64,000 nucleotides of DNA. Source: Streptomyces fuscichromogenes (lineage in GTDB: Bacteria; Actinomycetota; Actinomycetes; Streptomycetales; Streptomycetaceae). A program made the translations under genes and the position numbers. The stretch covers positions 573,924 through 637,923 of the forward strand of contig NZ_BMML01000002.1 of the NCBI RefSeq assembly GCF_014645815.1, given 5' to 3'. Under the pieces are notes generated by a model. That model had not been told where the DNA came from, searched no databases, and saw only the letters and a list, made by a program, of their open reading frames with translations. Shown here piece by piece: positions 51,226 through 59,587 of this stretch. The first letter of the stretch is position 1. Each line of letters opens with the position of its first letter.

Positions 51226-52680
51226 TTACGCCCGGAACGCCCCCGGATGGGTCTGCTCCCGCACCGAGACGTACTGCTGGCGCACCGCCTGCCCGACCGC
51301 CAGTTCGTCCCCGGGGTCCAGCACCTGCGCGGCCGCCCCCTGCCACACCGGCGGGGTGCGCGGGTCCAGGGCCCCCTGCGAGACCCCGAGCGCCCAGGCC
51401 GCCTGCCGCGCCGCCCCGATCGCCGCGTAGTCCGCCGGCTGCGGTACGACGACCTGCGCGCCGAACAGCATCGGCGCCGCCGCCTGTACGGCCGGCAGCT
51501 CGGCGGCCTGCCCCAGCAGGAAGACCCGCCGCACCTCGACACCCCGGTTGCGCAGCACGTCCAGCGCGTCGGCGAGCCCGCACAGCATGCCCTCGAAGGA
51601 CGCCCGCGCCAGATGCTCGGCCCGCATCGACTCCCGGCGCAGCCCGGCCAGCATCCCGGCGGTGTGCGGCAGGTTCGGCGTCCGCTCGCCCTCCAGGTAC
51701 GGCAGCATGACCAGCCCGTGCGAGCCCGGCGTCGATTTCATCGCCAGGTCGGAGAGGGCCTCCAGATCGGGCAGCCCGAGCAGCTCGGCGGTCCCGCGCA
51801 GGGCCCGTACGGCATTGAGCGTGGTGACGACCGGCAGGTGCATGCCGGTGGCGTCGGCGAGCGAGGTGATCATCCCGGAGGTGTCGGCGAGCGCCTCCGG
51901 GTGCACGGCCATGACCGACCCCGAGGCGCCGAGCGAGACCACGGCGTCCCCGAACCCGAGCCCCAGCCCGAAGGCGGCGGCCATGGTCTCGCCGGTCCCC
52001 GCGGAGATCAGCAGCCCTTCCGGGGTGGTCCCGGCCGCGTCGGAGGGCCCGATCACCTCGGGCAGCATCGTCTGATGCCCGAGGGCGAGTTCGACGAGGT
52101 CGGGCCGGTAGCCGCCGGTGGCCGCGGACCAGTACCCGGTCCCGGAGGCCCCGCCCCGGTCGGTGGTCCTTCTGACCGGCCGTCCCAGCAGCTGCCACAC
52201 CAGCCAGTCGTGGGCCTGCAGCAGTACGGCGGTCCGCCGGGCGTTCTCCGGCTCGGTCTTCGCCAGCCAGCGCAGCTTGGTGACGGGCTGCGCGGCCTGC
52301 GGCACGCTCCCCACCGCCTGCGCCCAGGCCTCCCGGCCGCCCAGCGCGTCGATGAGATCGGCGGCCGCGACCTGGGCGCGCTTGTCGCCGCCGACCATCG
52401 CGGGGCGGACGGTGTTGCCCTGGGCGTCCAGCGGGACCAGCGCGTTCTGCTGCGCGGACACGCCGATGGCCTGCACGCCCTCCAGGAGCCCGCCGCCGGC
52501 GGCCTCGCCGAGGGAGAGCAGCCAGGCCTGCGGGTCGACGTCACTGGGGCGCGCCGCGCCGTCCGGCGTGTCGACCGGGTGCGGTGCGTACCCCTGGCGG
52601 AGCACCGCACCCGTGTCCGTGTCGCAGACCACGATGCGAGTGAAATCCGGTGAGCTGTCCAACCCGGCGACTATCCCCAT
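51226..52680 (-). CDS. FGGY-family carbohydrate kinase (xylulokinase-like)
   Basis: 484 residues. The two-domain sugar-kinase fold is seen in the N-terminal VAGLDSSPDFTRIVVCDTDTG, the substrate-site stretch IGVSAQQNALVPLDAQG, VTKLRWLAKTEPEN, GGASGTGYWS and the C-terminal ATP-site FLLGQAAELPAVQAAAPMLFG. Family members phosphorylate pentuloses such as D-xylulose. Identity in the substrate loop cannot be settled by eye. No xylose isomerase or transporter gene is adjacent, so a housekeeping or orphan role is possible. It is separated by 163 bases from the ABC exporter genes on the same strand. Confidence 0.9.
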   Translation of the reverse strand: MGIVAGLDSSPDFTRIVVCDTDTGAVLRQGYAPHPVDTPDGAARPSDVDPQAWLLSLGEAAGGGLLEGVQAIGVSAQQNALVPLDAQGNTVRPAMVGGDKRAQVAAADLIDALGGREAWAQAVGSVPQAAQPVTKLRWLAKTEPENARRTAVLLQAHDWLVWQLLGRPVRRTTDRGGASGTGYWSAATGGYRPDLVELALGHQTMLPEVIGPSDAAGTTPEGLLISAGTGETMAAAFGLGLGFGDAVVSLGASGSVMAVHPEALADTSGMITSLADATGMHLPVVTTLNAVRALRGTAELLGLPDLEALSDLAMKSTPGSHGLVMLPYLEGERTPNLPHTAGMLAGLRRESMRAEHLARASFEGMLCGLADALDVLRNRGVEVRRVFLLGQAAELPAVQAAAPMLFGAQVVVPQPADYAAIGAARQAAWALGVSQGALDPRTPPVWQGAAAQVLDPGDELAVGQAVRQQYVSVREQTHPGAFRA

Positions 52681-52752
52681 GCCCGAAATTCTGCCGCACG
52701 CGCCGCTGTGGTTCGGCCGACGGGCGCCGTTGGGGTGAGGGCCGGCGGCCGG

Positions 52753-52803
52753 GTGCGGGCGCGTGGGGGGACGTTCGCGCAGTTCCCCGCACCCCTGGGG
52801 AGT
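52753..52803 (+). repeat. Dispersed intergenic repeat, copy 4 (divergent)
   Basis: It begins GTGCGGGCGCGTGGGGGGAC and contains TTCGCGCAGTTCCCCGCACC. The final palindrome is mutated (ACCCCTGGGGAG), so the stem is shorter than in copies 1-3. It lies between two minus-strand genes. Confidence 0.7.
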
Positions 52804-52830
52804 TGCGGCCGGGCGCGCCGGAAAGCCGGC

Positions 52831-53136
52831 CTACGTGTTGCTGGTGCCCCAGTCGTCCCCGGCTACGCCGTTGGTGTTGCGCTCGCGCAGGGAACGGACC
52901 CGGGCCGCCACCGAGTCGGGCATGTGGTCGCCGACCTTCACGCTGACCGTGTGGAAGGCCTTGCCGGCGTAGACGCGGCCCTGCTGCGCGGCGGTCTCGG
53001 CGGTGTTGCGGACCGCGGGGTTCTGGGCGACCTGCCGGGCGGACTTCTTCAGCTGCTCGTAGCGCTCGCGCCCGGCCCTGGTACCGAGCACGTAACCCAG
53101 TGCGAGCCCGACGACGAACGTGAGCTTGTAGCGCAT
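52831..53136 (-). CDS. YtxH-like small membrane-anchored protein
   Basis: 101 residues from ATG 53136, with GAGGGAAGGG upstream; the open frame extends into tRNA genes and is not coding there. The N-terminal MRYKLTFVVGLALGYVLGTR is a single membrane segment with a glycine zipper, followed by AGRERYEQLKKSARQ, the usual YtxH/gas-vesicle-like pattern, and a helical tail. Such proteins are common near tRNA genes in Streptomyces and have no assigned function. It faces away from the tRNA-Asn pair. Confidence 0.85.
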   Translation of the reverse strand: MRYKLTFVVGLALGYVLGTRAGRERYEQLKKSARQVAQNPAVRNTAETAAQQGRVYAGKAFHTVSVKVGDHMPDSVAARVRSLRERNTNGVAGDDWGTSNT

Positions 53137-53280
53137 GACGGCCACCCTTCCCTCGTGGGGGAGTCTCGTGGGGAGTACCGATTGGCGGAGCACCCCCCTG
53201 CTTGCGCTAATGTATGTGTCGCAGCGAGCGGGCGCTTCCTGGCGAATACCCAGGCGGCCACGTTCGATGCGACGAGGCAT

Positions 53281-53353
53281 TCCTCCGTAGCTCAATTGGC
53301 AGAGCAGCCGGCTGTTAACCGGCAGGTTACTGGTTCGAGTCCAGTCGGGGGAG
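53281..53353 (+). tRNA. tRNA-Asn (GTT), copy 1
   Basis: A 73-base cloverleaf. Acceptor arm TCCTCCG pairs with CGGGGGA (one T-G pair), with discriminator G. The D-arm is GCTCAATTGGCAGAGC, the anticodon loop is CTGTTAA with GTT, and the T-arm is TACTGGTTCGAGTCCAGT. CCA is not encoded. Confidence 0.97.
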
Positions 53354-53358
53354 CTCGG

Positions 53359-53431
53359 TCCTCCGTAGCTCAATTGGCAGAGCAGCCGGCTGTTAACCGG
53401 CAGGTTACTGGTTCGAGTCCAGTCGGGGGAG
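53359..53431 (+). tRNA. tRNA-Asn (GTT), copy 2
   Basis: Identical in all 73 bases to copy 1, which ends only five bases upstream, so they are surely co-transcribed and arose by tandem duplication. A terminator with a T tract follows. Confidence 0.97.
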
Positions 53432-53442
53432 CATGCTGAACG

Positions 53443-53467
53443 AGGACCCCTGGTGGGGTCCTTTTTC
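53443..53467 (+). terminator. tRNA-Asn operon terminator
   Basis: AGGACCCC and GGGGTCCT form a perfect 8-bp stem with the loop TGGT, followed by TTTTTC. This is the most canonical rho-independent terminator in the window. Confidence 0.93.
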
Positions 53468-53609
53468 ATGTCCGCGGGAACCGCCGGGCCTGCGGTGATG
53501 TCCTCAGGGTCGGGAACGTCCGCAGAAGCCGACCAGCCGAGGCAGGAGATCGTATGAGCGGCTATGCTGCGGCAGACGGCGCGCACACATGTACGCGACA
53601 CGCCGCTAT

Positions 53610-53686
53610 GGGGCGGTAGCTCAGCCGGTTAGAGCAGCGGACTCATAATCCGTCGGCCGTGGGTTCGAGTCCCACCCGCCCCACCA
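53610..53686 (+). tRNA. tRNA with CAT anticodon (Met or Ile2), CCA encoded
   Basis: A 77-base tRNA including a genomic CCA. Acceptor GGGGCGG pairs perfectly with CCGCCCC, the anticodon loop is CTCATAA, and the T-arm is GTGGGTTCGAGTCCCAC. It is not an initiator: the 1-72 pair is G-C and the anticodon stem lacks three stacked G-C pairs. Elongator tRNA-Met and tRNA-Ile2 (lysidine-modified CAT) cannot be separated with certainty by eye; the anticodon arm looks more like Ile2. A 92-bp repeat starts at the base after CCA. Confidence 0.93.
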
Positions 53687-53778
53687 GCGCAGGTCTGTGA
53701 CCTGCGGGAACATTCATTTCTGGGTGTCGGATCGTCAACTTCGCCTGAGCGGAGTGAATCCGCTGCTCGCGGGTTCGG
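53687..53778 (+). repeat. 92-bp direct repeat, tRNA-proximal copy
   Basis: It starts immediately after the CCA of the CAT tRNA and matches 59588-59679 in 83 of 92 positions without gaps. The first 23 bases are identical and include the palindrome CAGGTC-TGT-GACCTG. Mismatches cluster in the distal half. The two copies bracket an IS remnant, a two-component system and an ABC transporter, as expected for ends of an old integrated segment. Confidence 0.8.
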
Positions 53779-53948
53779 CTCCGTGGCGGTCAGTATGGAT
53801 CCACGCCGCTCTGACCTGTGCAGATGTCGCGGTCCGGCGACGGGGTAGGTTGCCGCGGGTGGTGTGTGCGAGGCCTTGGGTGGTGCAGCGGCCGCTGAGG
53901 GGGTTTGAGCCCCCTTCACTCCCGGTTCGGAGACGACCCTGACCGAGC

Positions 53949-54123
53949 GACTTGTCGGACGAGCGGTGGGCGTTGATCGAGCCGGTGATCACGGCCTGGA
54001 AACAGGACCGGGTGAGCCGGTCGGACACGGCCCCGGCACCTGTGGTCTCCGGGAGGTCGTGAACGCGATCTACCACCAGAACCGGGGGCCGTCAGTGCCG
54101 TTGTCTGCCCCATGATCCGCCTG
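53949..54123 (+). pseudogene. IS5-type transposase remnant (DUF4096-like N-terminus)
   Basis: The frame from 53949 reads DLSDERWALIEPVITAWKQD, the typical start of IS5-family transposases with the DUF4096 domain. It then hits stops. A second frame continues with CGLREVVNAIYHQNR, matching the next family segment (CDLREIVNAI-type), and a third frame gives LPHDPP, the family's YLPHDLPP. Two frameshifts and the loss of the whole catalytic part show an old fragment. It is 36 bases from the response-regulator stop and lies inside the repeat-bounded segment. Confidence 0.75.
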
Positions 54124-54158
54124 GTTGGTCGGTGGTGGTGTGCCACTCCACGGCAGCC

Positions 54159-54806
54159 CTATGAGCTCCCGTCGGCCAGGCCGGTGCGGTGGGCGAGGAC
54201 CACCAGTTGCACCCGGTCGCGGGCCCCCAGTTTGGTCAGGAGGTGTCCCACGTGGGTCTTGGCGGTTCCCTGGGTGATGTGCAGGTGCCGGGCGATCTCG
54301 GAGTTGGACAGGCCCTCGGCGACCAGGACCAGGACTTCGCGTTCGCGTTTGGTGATGCCTGTCGGCATCGCGGGTGCGGGGGCCGACCGGGCGGCGAACT
54401 CCTTGATCAGCCGCCTGGTGACGCCCGGGGCGAGCAGTGCGTCGCCGGCGGCGACCACGCGGACGGCGGCGAGCAGATCCGCCGGCGGGGCGTCCTTGAG
54501 CAGAAAGCCGCTGGCTCCGGCGCGCAGCGCACCGTAGACATATTCGTCCAGGTCGAAGGTGGTGAGCATGAGGACCCGTACGGTGCCGGTGCCCGTGATG
54601 CGCCGGCAGGCCTCGATGCCGTCCATGCCGGGCATCCGGACGTCCATGAGGACGACGTCGGGGTGTGTGTCGAGGGCGAGGGCGGCGGCTTCGGTGCCGG
54701 TGGCCGCCTCGCCGACCACTGCCAGGTCCGGTGCGGTGCCGATGATGCCGCACAGGCCGGCGCGTACCAGGGTCTGGTCGTCCGCCACGACGACGCGGAC
54801 CGTCAT
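54159..54806 (-). CDS. NarL/FixJ-family response regulator
   Basis: 215 residues from ATG 54806, overlapping the kinase stop as ATGA. The receiver domain (about 1-120) has the acidic pair in VRVVVADDQTLVR, the phosphorylated Asp in DVVLMDVRMPGMDGIEA, Thr in MLTTFD, and Lys in GFLLKDAPP. The LuxR-type helix-turn-helix (about 148-210) reads ITKREREVLVLVAEGLSNSE then IARHLHITQGTAKTHVGHLL. It is co-transcribed with the sensor kinase and probably activates the divergent ABC transporter genes. Confidence 0.95.
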   Translation of the reverse strand: MTVRVVVADDQTLVRAGLCGIIGTAPDLAVVGEAATGTEAAALALDTHPDVVLMDVRMPGMDGIEACRRITGTGTVRVLMLTTFDLDEYVYGALRAGASGFLLKDAPPADLLAAVRVVAAGDALLAPGVTRRLIKEFAARSAPAPAMPTGITKREREVLVLVAEGLSNSEIARHLHITQGTAKTHVGHLLTKLGARDRVQLVVLAHRTGLADGSS

Positions 54807-55951
54807 GCGTGGCTTCCGGTGAAGTCCGGGGCGGTGAGCGGCAGGTGGACGCCGACCTGGAAACCGCCCCCGGGCACCGGTCCGGCCCGGAAGTCGCCCC
54901 CGCACATGGCGGCCCGTTCCCGCATGCCGATGAGGCCATGGCCTGGTCCCGTGTGGCCCGGGCGGCCCTGTCCCTGGTCGGTGATCTCGATGAGCAGTTC
55001 GTCAGGCCCGTAGCCGATACGGGCGCGGGCGCGGGAGGTTCCGGCGTGCTTCACCACGTTGGTGAGGGCCTCCTGGACGATGCGGTACGCCGATGTGTCG
55101 ATCCCGACGGGCAGGGCGCGAGGGTTGCCGGTGATCACCAGCTCGACCTGTACGCCCGCTTCGGCCGTCAAGGCCAGCAGCCGGTCAAGGTCGGCCAGCC
55201 CGGGGGCCGGTGCGAGCGCGGGGGCGGTGTCCTCCGTACGCAGAACGCCGAGCAGCCGCCGCATCTCGGTGGTTGTCTCGCGGCCTGTGGTCGCGATGAC
55301 GTCGAGCGCGGCGCGGGCCCGGTCGGGCCGGTCGTCGATCACCAGGTGGCCGTAGCCCGCCTGGACGGTGATCACGCTCATGCCGTGGGCCACCACATCG
55401 TGCAGCTCCCGGGCGATCCGCAACCGTTCCTGGGCGATGGTCTGCGCGAGCAGTTCCCGCGCGTACCCGCGCCGTTGCCGCACCGCGTAACCGGTCGTCC
55501 AGGCGGTGACGAAGACCAGTGCGAAGGGGACGATCCCGCCGCGGTGCGTGAAGTCCGGCAGCGCGGTGGCCACCGCACCGGAGAGGGAGAGTACGAGAAC
55601 GACCGCCGCCGTACGGATACGGCAGGTGGCGGCCACGAGGTACAGCACCCATGCCATCGGCCCCGACGCCAGGAATCCGAGCGTCCCGCCCGGCGGGACC
55701 TCGGCCAGCGGGGCCAGCCAGAAGGCCGACAGTGCCGCGCCGAAGGCGGCGAGCGGACGGTGCCGGCCGACTGCCCAGGCCACGGTGAGCAGTACGGCCG
55801 CGGCGGCTGCCGCCACGAGCCGGAGGCCGGTGCCGTGGGCGGGCAGAGCCCAGGCCGACAGGCCGTACGCGGTGGAACCCGCGAGCTCCAGCGCGAGCCG
55901 GTGTCCCGGCCGTAGCCGGGCCGGCAGCGGGGGGCGCGGATCAGGACGCAT
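54803..55951 (-). CDS. NarL-type sensor histidine kinase
   Basis: 382 residues from ATG 55951. About four to five membrane segments (about 20-165) with little extracellular part suggest intramembrane sensing. The HisKA_3 dimerisation region has the phosphorylated His in ERLRIARELHDVVAHGMSVI, and the ATPase domain has the N box VQEALTNVVKHAG and GHGLIGMRERAAMCGG. TACGCT lies six bases before the ATG with no ribosome binding site, so the mRNA may be leaderless. It pairs with the response regulator, and the arrangement next to a MacB-like transporter resembles antibiotic- or peptide-sensing modules. The signal is unknown. Confidence 0.94.
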   Translation of the reverse strand: MRPDPRPPLPARLRPGHRLALELAGSTAYGLSAWALPAHGTGLRLVAAAAAAVLLTVAWAVGRHRPLAAFGAALSAFWLAPLAEVPPGGTLGFLASGPMAWVLYLVAATCRIRTAAVVLVLSLSGAVATALPDFTHRGGIVPFALVFVTAWTTGYAVRQRRGYARELLAQTIAQERLRIARELHDVVAHGMSVITVQAGYGHLVIDDRPDRARAALDVIATTGRETTTEMRRLLGVLRTEDTAPALAPAPGLADLDRLLALTAEAGVQVELVITGNPRALPVGIDTSAYRIVQEALTNVVKHAGTSRARARIGYGPDELLIEITDQGQGRPGHTGPGHGLIGMRERAAMCGGDFRAGPVPGGGFQVGVHLPLTAPDFTGSHA

Positions 55952-56072
55952 GGCTTGAGCGTAGGCGCGCGGGCAGGGCGGGGCATCGGCCCTGCGGCGT
56001 ATGCCTCCAGGCAGATGCGCCGGGTGCCGCACGCCCGTCACCTTGAGAGCCCCTGACGACTGGAGAAGCCCG
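55952..56072. promoter_or_regulatory. Divergent promoter region, kinase and ABC transporter
   Basis: 121 bases between ATG 55951 (minus) and GTG 56073 (plus). CTTGAGAGCCCC near 56042 and TACGCT (minus strand, near 55960) are the promoter-like words. A binding site for the response regulator is expected here, but I see no convincing repeat. Confidence 0.4.
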
Positions 56073-56828
56073 GTGACCCGCGATTCCCTCACAGCAGCAG
56101 CGTCCGCTGTCGGCCTCAGCAAGATCTACGGCGAGGGCGGGACCCACGTCACTGCCCTGGACAACCTCGGTGTCGAGTTCCTGCGGGGGCAGTTCACCGC
56201 CATCATGGGTCCGTCCGGCTCCGGCAAGTCCACACTGATGCACTGCATGGCCGGCCTGGAACCGGTCACCGCGGGCTCCGCCCGGATCGGCGACACCGAA
56301 CTGGGTGGCCTCGACGACAAGCGGCTCACCACGATGCGCCGGGACCGGATCGGGTTCGTCTTCCAGTCGTTCAACCTGCTGGCGACACTCACCGCGCTGG
56401 AGAACATCACTCTTCCCATGGCCATCGCCGGACGAAAGCCCGACCAGGCATGGCTGGACCGGGTGGTGGCAGCCGTCGGCCTGGCCGACCGCCTCGGCCA
56501 CCGACCGTCCCAGCTCTCGGGCGGCCAGCAGCAGCGGGTGGCCTGCGCCCGTGCCCTGGCCTCCCGACCGGAGATCATTTTCGCCGACGAGCCCACCGGC
56601 AACCTGGACTCGCGCTCCGGCGCGCAGATCCTCTCCTTCCTCCGCGACTGCGTACGCGATCTCGGACAGACCGTGGTGATGGTCACCCACGACCCGATCG
56701 CCGCCTCGTACGCGGACCGCGTGGTGTTCCTCGCGGACGGCCGCATCGTCGACGACCTGCGGGCCCCGACCGCGGACAGCGTCCTGGACCGCATGCGTCG
56801 TCTTGACGCCGTGGCCCGCACCAGCTGA
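56073..56828 (+). CDS. MacB/LolD-type ABC transporter ATPase
   Basis: 251 residues from GTG 56073, with GGAGA upstream. Walker A GPSGSGKSTLMHCMAGLEP, the Q-loop VFQSFNLLATLTALENI, the signature LSGGQQQRVACARAL, Walker B IIFADEPTGNLDS and the switch His VMVTHDPIAASYADRVV are all canonical for the LolD/MacB/FtsE group. It works with the 853-residue permease that starts 17 bases after its stop. These mechanotransmission systems expel peptides, antibiotics or lipoproteins, or act as sensors with a cognate two-component system as here. Confidence 0.96.
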   Translation: MTRDSLTAAASAVGLSKIYGEGGTHVTALDNLGVEFLRGQFTAIMGPSGSGKSTLMHCMAGLEPVTAGSARIGDTELGGLDDKRLTTMRRDRIGFVFQSFNLLATLTALENITLPMAIAGRKPDQAWLDRVVAAVGLADRLGHRPSQLSGGQQQRVACARALASRPEIIFADEPTGNLDSRSGAQILSFLRDCVRDLGQTVVMVTHDPIAASYADRVVFLADGRIVDDLRAPTADSVLDRMRRLDAVARTS

Positions 56829-56844
56829 AGAGGAGCCGACCACC

Positions 56845-59406
56845 ATGTATCGCACCGCGCTTGGCAATGTGCGGGCCCACAAAGGCCGTCTGCTGATGAC
56901 GATGCTGGCTGTGCTCCTCGGCACAGCCTTCGTCGCCGGAACCCTGATCTTCTCCGACACGATCGGGCAGTCCGTCAAGGACAGTGTCTCCGACAGCTCC
57001 TCACGGACCTCGGTCCAGGTCACCGACACCGCCGTGAGCACGGACACGGACTCGGGGGCCGGACAGAACACCGGCGTCCGGAGTCCGCTGACCGAGTCCA
57101 CGGTGCGCAGGATCGCCGCTCTGCCGGGAACGCGTTCGGCACGCGGCACCGTCGCCGGCTTCGCCGGGCTCTCCGACCCGCACGGCGACCTCATCGGCAG
57201 CCGCGGCAACACCCGGGGCGCCAACTGGGTTCCCGCCACGGGCGGACCGGACCCCGAGTACCCGATGGCACAGGGCACCGGACCCACCTCGGCGGGCATG
57301 ATCGCCATCGATCAAAGGACCGCGAGCGACAACGGCTTCAGGATCGGCGACACCGTGCGGGCGGCCGTCAACGGGCCGGTGCTGGAGATGACGGTCACCG
57401 GCATCTTCACCACCGACGACCCGCAGGTCAGGGCCGGCGGCTCACTCGTCCTGTTCGACACCGCCACCGCGCAGCGCCTCTACCTCGAGCCGGGCCAGTA
57501 CGACAGCATCCAGGTCGTCGCGACACCCGGCACCAGCCAGAACGAGCTGCGCGGCGAAATCCTGCCGGTCGTCCCGCACAGCAGGAACATCACGGTGAAG
57601 ACCGGCGCCCGGCTCGACGCGGACACGGCGGCAAAGGCGCGGAGCGGCATGTCCGGGATGCGGAACGTACTGCTGGCCTTCGCCGGGATCGCCCTGTTCG
57701 TCGGCGTCTTCCTCATCGCCAACACCTTCACCATGCTGATCGCACAGCGCACCCGTGAGCTGGCACTGCTGCGGGCCATCGGAGCCAGTCGCCGCCAGAT
57801 CACCACTTCGGTGCTGCTGGAAGCCCTGCTCGTGGGTGCCGGCGCCTCAGCGGCCGGCCTGGTCACGGGCATCGGCATCGGTGCCGCGCTCCAGGGCCTC
57901 ATGGGCTCCATGGGCAGCCAGGTCTCCACCAGCACGCTGGTCGTGTCGCCCACCACTGTTCTCGTCACCCTGCTCACCGGGACAACGGTCACCGCCCTCG
58001 CTGCGCTGCTGCCCGGTCTGCGTGCCTCCCGCGTGGCCCCGGTCGCCGCGATGCGCGGCATCGACACCCCAGCCACCCGCAGAAGCCTCGTCGTTCGCAA
58101 CAGCATCGGCGTCGCCCTGGCCGGAGTCGGCCTGGCACTGGTCCTCTGGGGGGCCGCCAGGGGTGGCTCGGCCGGTAACCTGCTGGTCGTGGGTGGTGCG
58201 GTGAGCACGCTGGTCGGAGTGTTCGTTCTCACTCCCGCACTGGCCCGGCCGGCGATCGCACTGGTCGGCCCGCTCTGCACCCGGCTGTTCGGGATCTCCG
58301 GCACACTGGCCCGGCAGAACGCGGCGCGCAACCCGCGGCGCACCGCCGCTACCGCCTCGGCACTCACCGTCGGTATCACCTTGATCAGCGCGTTGACGGT
58401 CCTCGGCGCGTCCGTCACCCACGCCATCGACAAGCAGGTCACCCAGAACATGAGGGCCGACTACGCGGTCAGTGCGCTGCTCAGTCTGCCGGTCGCTCCG
58501 ACGCTGCTGCCCGAGATCGCCAGGACCCCGGGCGTGGCCGCGTACAGCGCGCTGGACGACCAGCACCTTCGCGCAGGCGGCAAGGACCTTCCTGTCACCG
58601 GCGTGGACGCGGAGAGCTTCGACCAGCTGATCGTCCCGAACATGGTCGACGGCTCCACCGCGGCCCTTGGACGGGGCCAGATCCTGGTCGACGAGAACCA
58701 CGCGGCCGACGACGGCTGGACAGTCGGCAGTACGGTCCCGGTGACCTATCCGGACGGCAGCCGCGGCCGGCTGACGGTCGGCGGGGTCTACCAGAACAGT
58801 GAGGTACTCGGATCCGTGCTGATGAGCCGGTCGGTGCTGAGCCCGCACACCACCGCGCCGTTCTACAGCACGGTCCTGGTCAAGGGGGCCACCGGGGCCA
58901 CCGCGTCACTGCAACAGGCGCTCAAGGATTCCACCGGCGACAACCCGCTCGTCAACGTCCGTACCAAGCAGCAGATGCGGGACCACTTCAGTTCGCAGAT
59001 CAACCTGCTGCTGGACGCCATGTACGCACTGCTCGCCCTGTCCGTGGTCATTGCGGCCCTGGGCGTCGTCAACACCCTTGCCATGGCCGTACTGGAGCGG
59101 AAGCGCGAGATAGGCATGCTCAGAGCGGTCGGACTGTCCCGCGTTGCGGTGCGGCGGATGGTCCGCCTGGAGTCGGTCCTGATCGCGTCCTTCGGCGCGG
59201 CACTGGGCATCGCCATCGGCAGCTTCCTGGCCTGGGCCGGCGTACGGCTGCTGAGCAGCGCGATGACCGGACTCACGACCGTTCTGCCGTACGCGCAGCT
59301 CGCCGCGTACATCGCCGGTGCGGCGCTGGTGGGTCTGCTGGCGGCGCTGTGGCCGGCCCGACGGGCCGCGAGGCTGAACGTGCTGGACAGCATCAGAACG
59401 GACTGA
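56845..59406 (+). CDS. MacB/FtsX-like ABC permease
   Basis: 853 residues from ATG 56845, with GAGGAG ten bases upstream. TM1 (LLMTMLAVLLGTAFVAGTLI) is followed by a large extracytoplasmic MacB-type domain (about 45-270), three membrane segments of a first FtsX unit (about 275-410, FTMLIAQRTRELALLRAIGA), two central helices, a second extracytoplasmic region, and a second FtsX unit near the C-terminus (LAMAVLERKREIGMLRAVGL). Ten helices in all is the usual layout of actinobacterial MacB-like exporters. It forms an exporter or sensor with the adjacent ATPase. A perfect 13-bp hairpin follows. Confidence 0.95.
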   Translation: MYRTALGNVRAHKGRLLMTMLAVLLGTAFVAGTLIFSDTIGQSVKDSVSDSSSRTSVQVTDTAVSTDTDSGAGQNTGVRSPLTESTVRRIAALPGTRSARGTVAGFAGLSDPHGDLIGSRGNTRGANWVPATGGPDPEYPMAQGTGPTSAGMIAIDQRTASDNGFRIGDTVRAAVNGPVLEMTVTGIFTTDDPQVRAGGSLVLFDTATAQRLYLEPGQYDSIQVVATPGTSQNELRGEILPVVPHSRNITVKTGARLDADTAAKARSGMSGMRNVLLAFAGIALFVGVFLIANTFTMLIAQRTRELALLRAIGASRRQITTSVLLEALLVGAGASAAGLVTGIGIGAALQGLMGSMGSQVSTSTLVVSPTTVLVTLLTGTTVTALAALLPGLRASRVAPVAAMRGIDTPATRRSLVVRNSIGVALAGVGLALVLWGAARGGSAGNLLVVGGAVSTLVGVFVLTPALARPAIALVGPLCTRLFGISGTLARQNAARNPRRTAATASALTVGITLISALTVLGASVTHAIDKQVTQNMRADYAVSALLSLPVAPTLLPEIARTPGVAAYSALDDQHLRAGGKDLPVTGVDAESFDQLIVPNMVDGSTAALGRGQILVDENHAADDGWTVGSTVPVTYPDGSRGRLTVGGVYQNSEVLGSVLMSRSVLSPHTTAPFYSTVLVKGATGATASLQQALKDSTGDNPLVNVRTKQQMRDHFSSQINLLLDAMYALLALSVVIAALGVVNTLAMAVLERKREIGMLRAVGLSRVAVRRMVRLESVLIASFGAALGIAIGSFLAWAGVRLLSSAMTGLTTVLPYAQLAAYIAGAALVGLLAALWPARRAARLNVLDSIRTD

Positions 59407-59524
59407 CCCACGAGGGCGGCCCGGCGTGATGCCTGCGCGGTGGTCAGTAGGGCCGATGTCCCGTCCCCGGCGTTCGGGGCAACGTCCCGCCGCCTGATCG
59501 GACGAGCCGGTGGACGTCAGGGAC

Positions 59525-59557
59525 GCTGCTCCACCCCGGGACGAGGGGTGGAGCAGC
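59525..59557 (+). terminator. Terminator of the MacB-like operon
   Basis: GCTGCTCCACCCC and GGGGTGGAGCAGC form a perfect 13-bp stem with a seven-base loop, 118 bases after the permease stop. No T tract follows, as is common in Streptomyces. Confidence 0.8.
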
Positions 59558-59587
59558 ATCCCGTCGGTAAGCCAGTCCGTTGCGCCG

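Noticed and set aside
53610..53686. Initiator tRNA-fMet
   Set aside because: The 1-72 pair is G-C and the anticodon stem lacks the three G-C pairs of initiators, so it is an elongator Met or Ile2 tRNA.
53629..53919. 96-codon minus-strand ORF over the CAT tRNA and the 92-bp repeat
   Set aside because: It reads through a functional tRNA gene and is a common mis-annotation; no coding signal beyond it.
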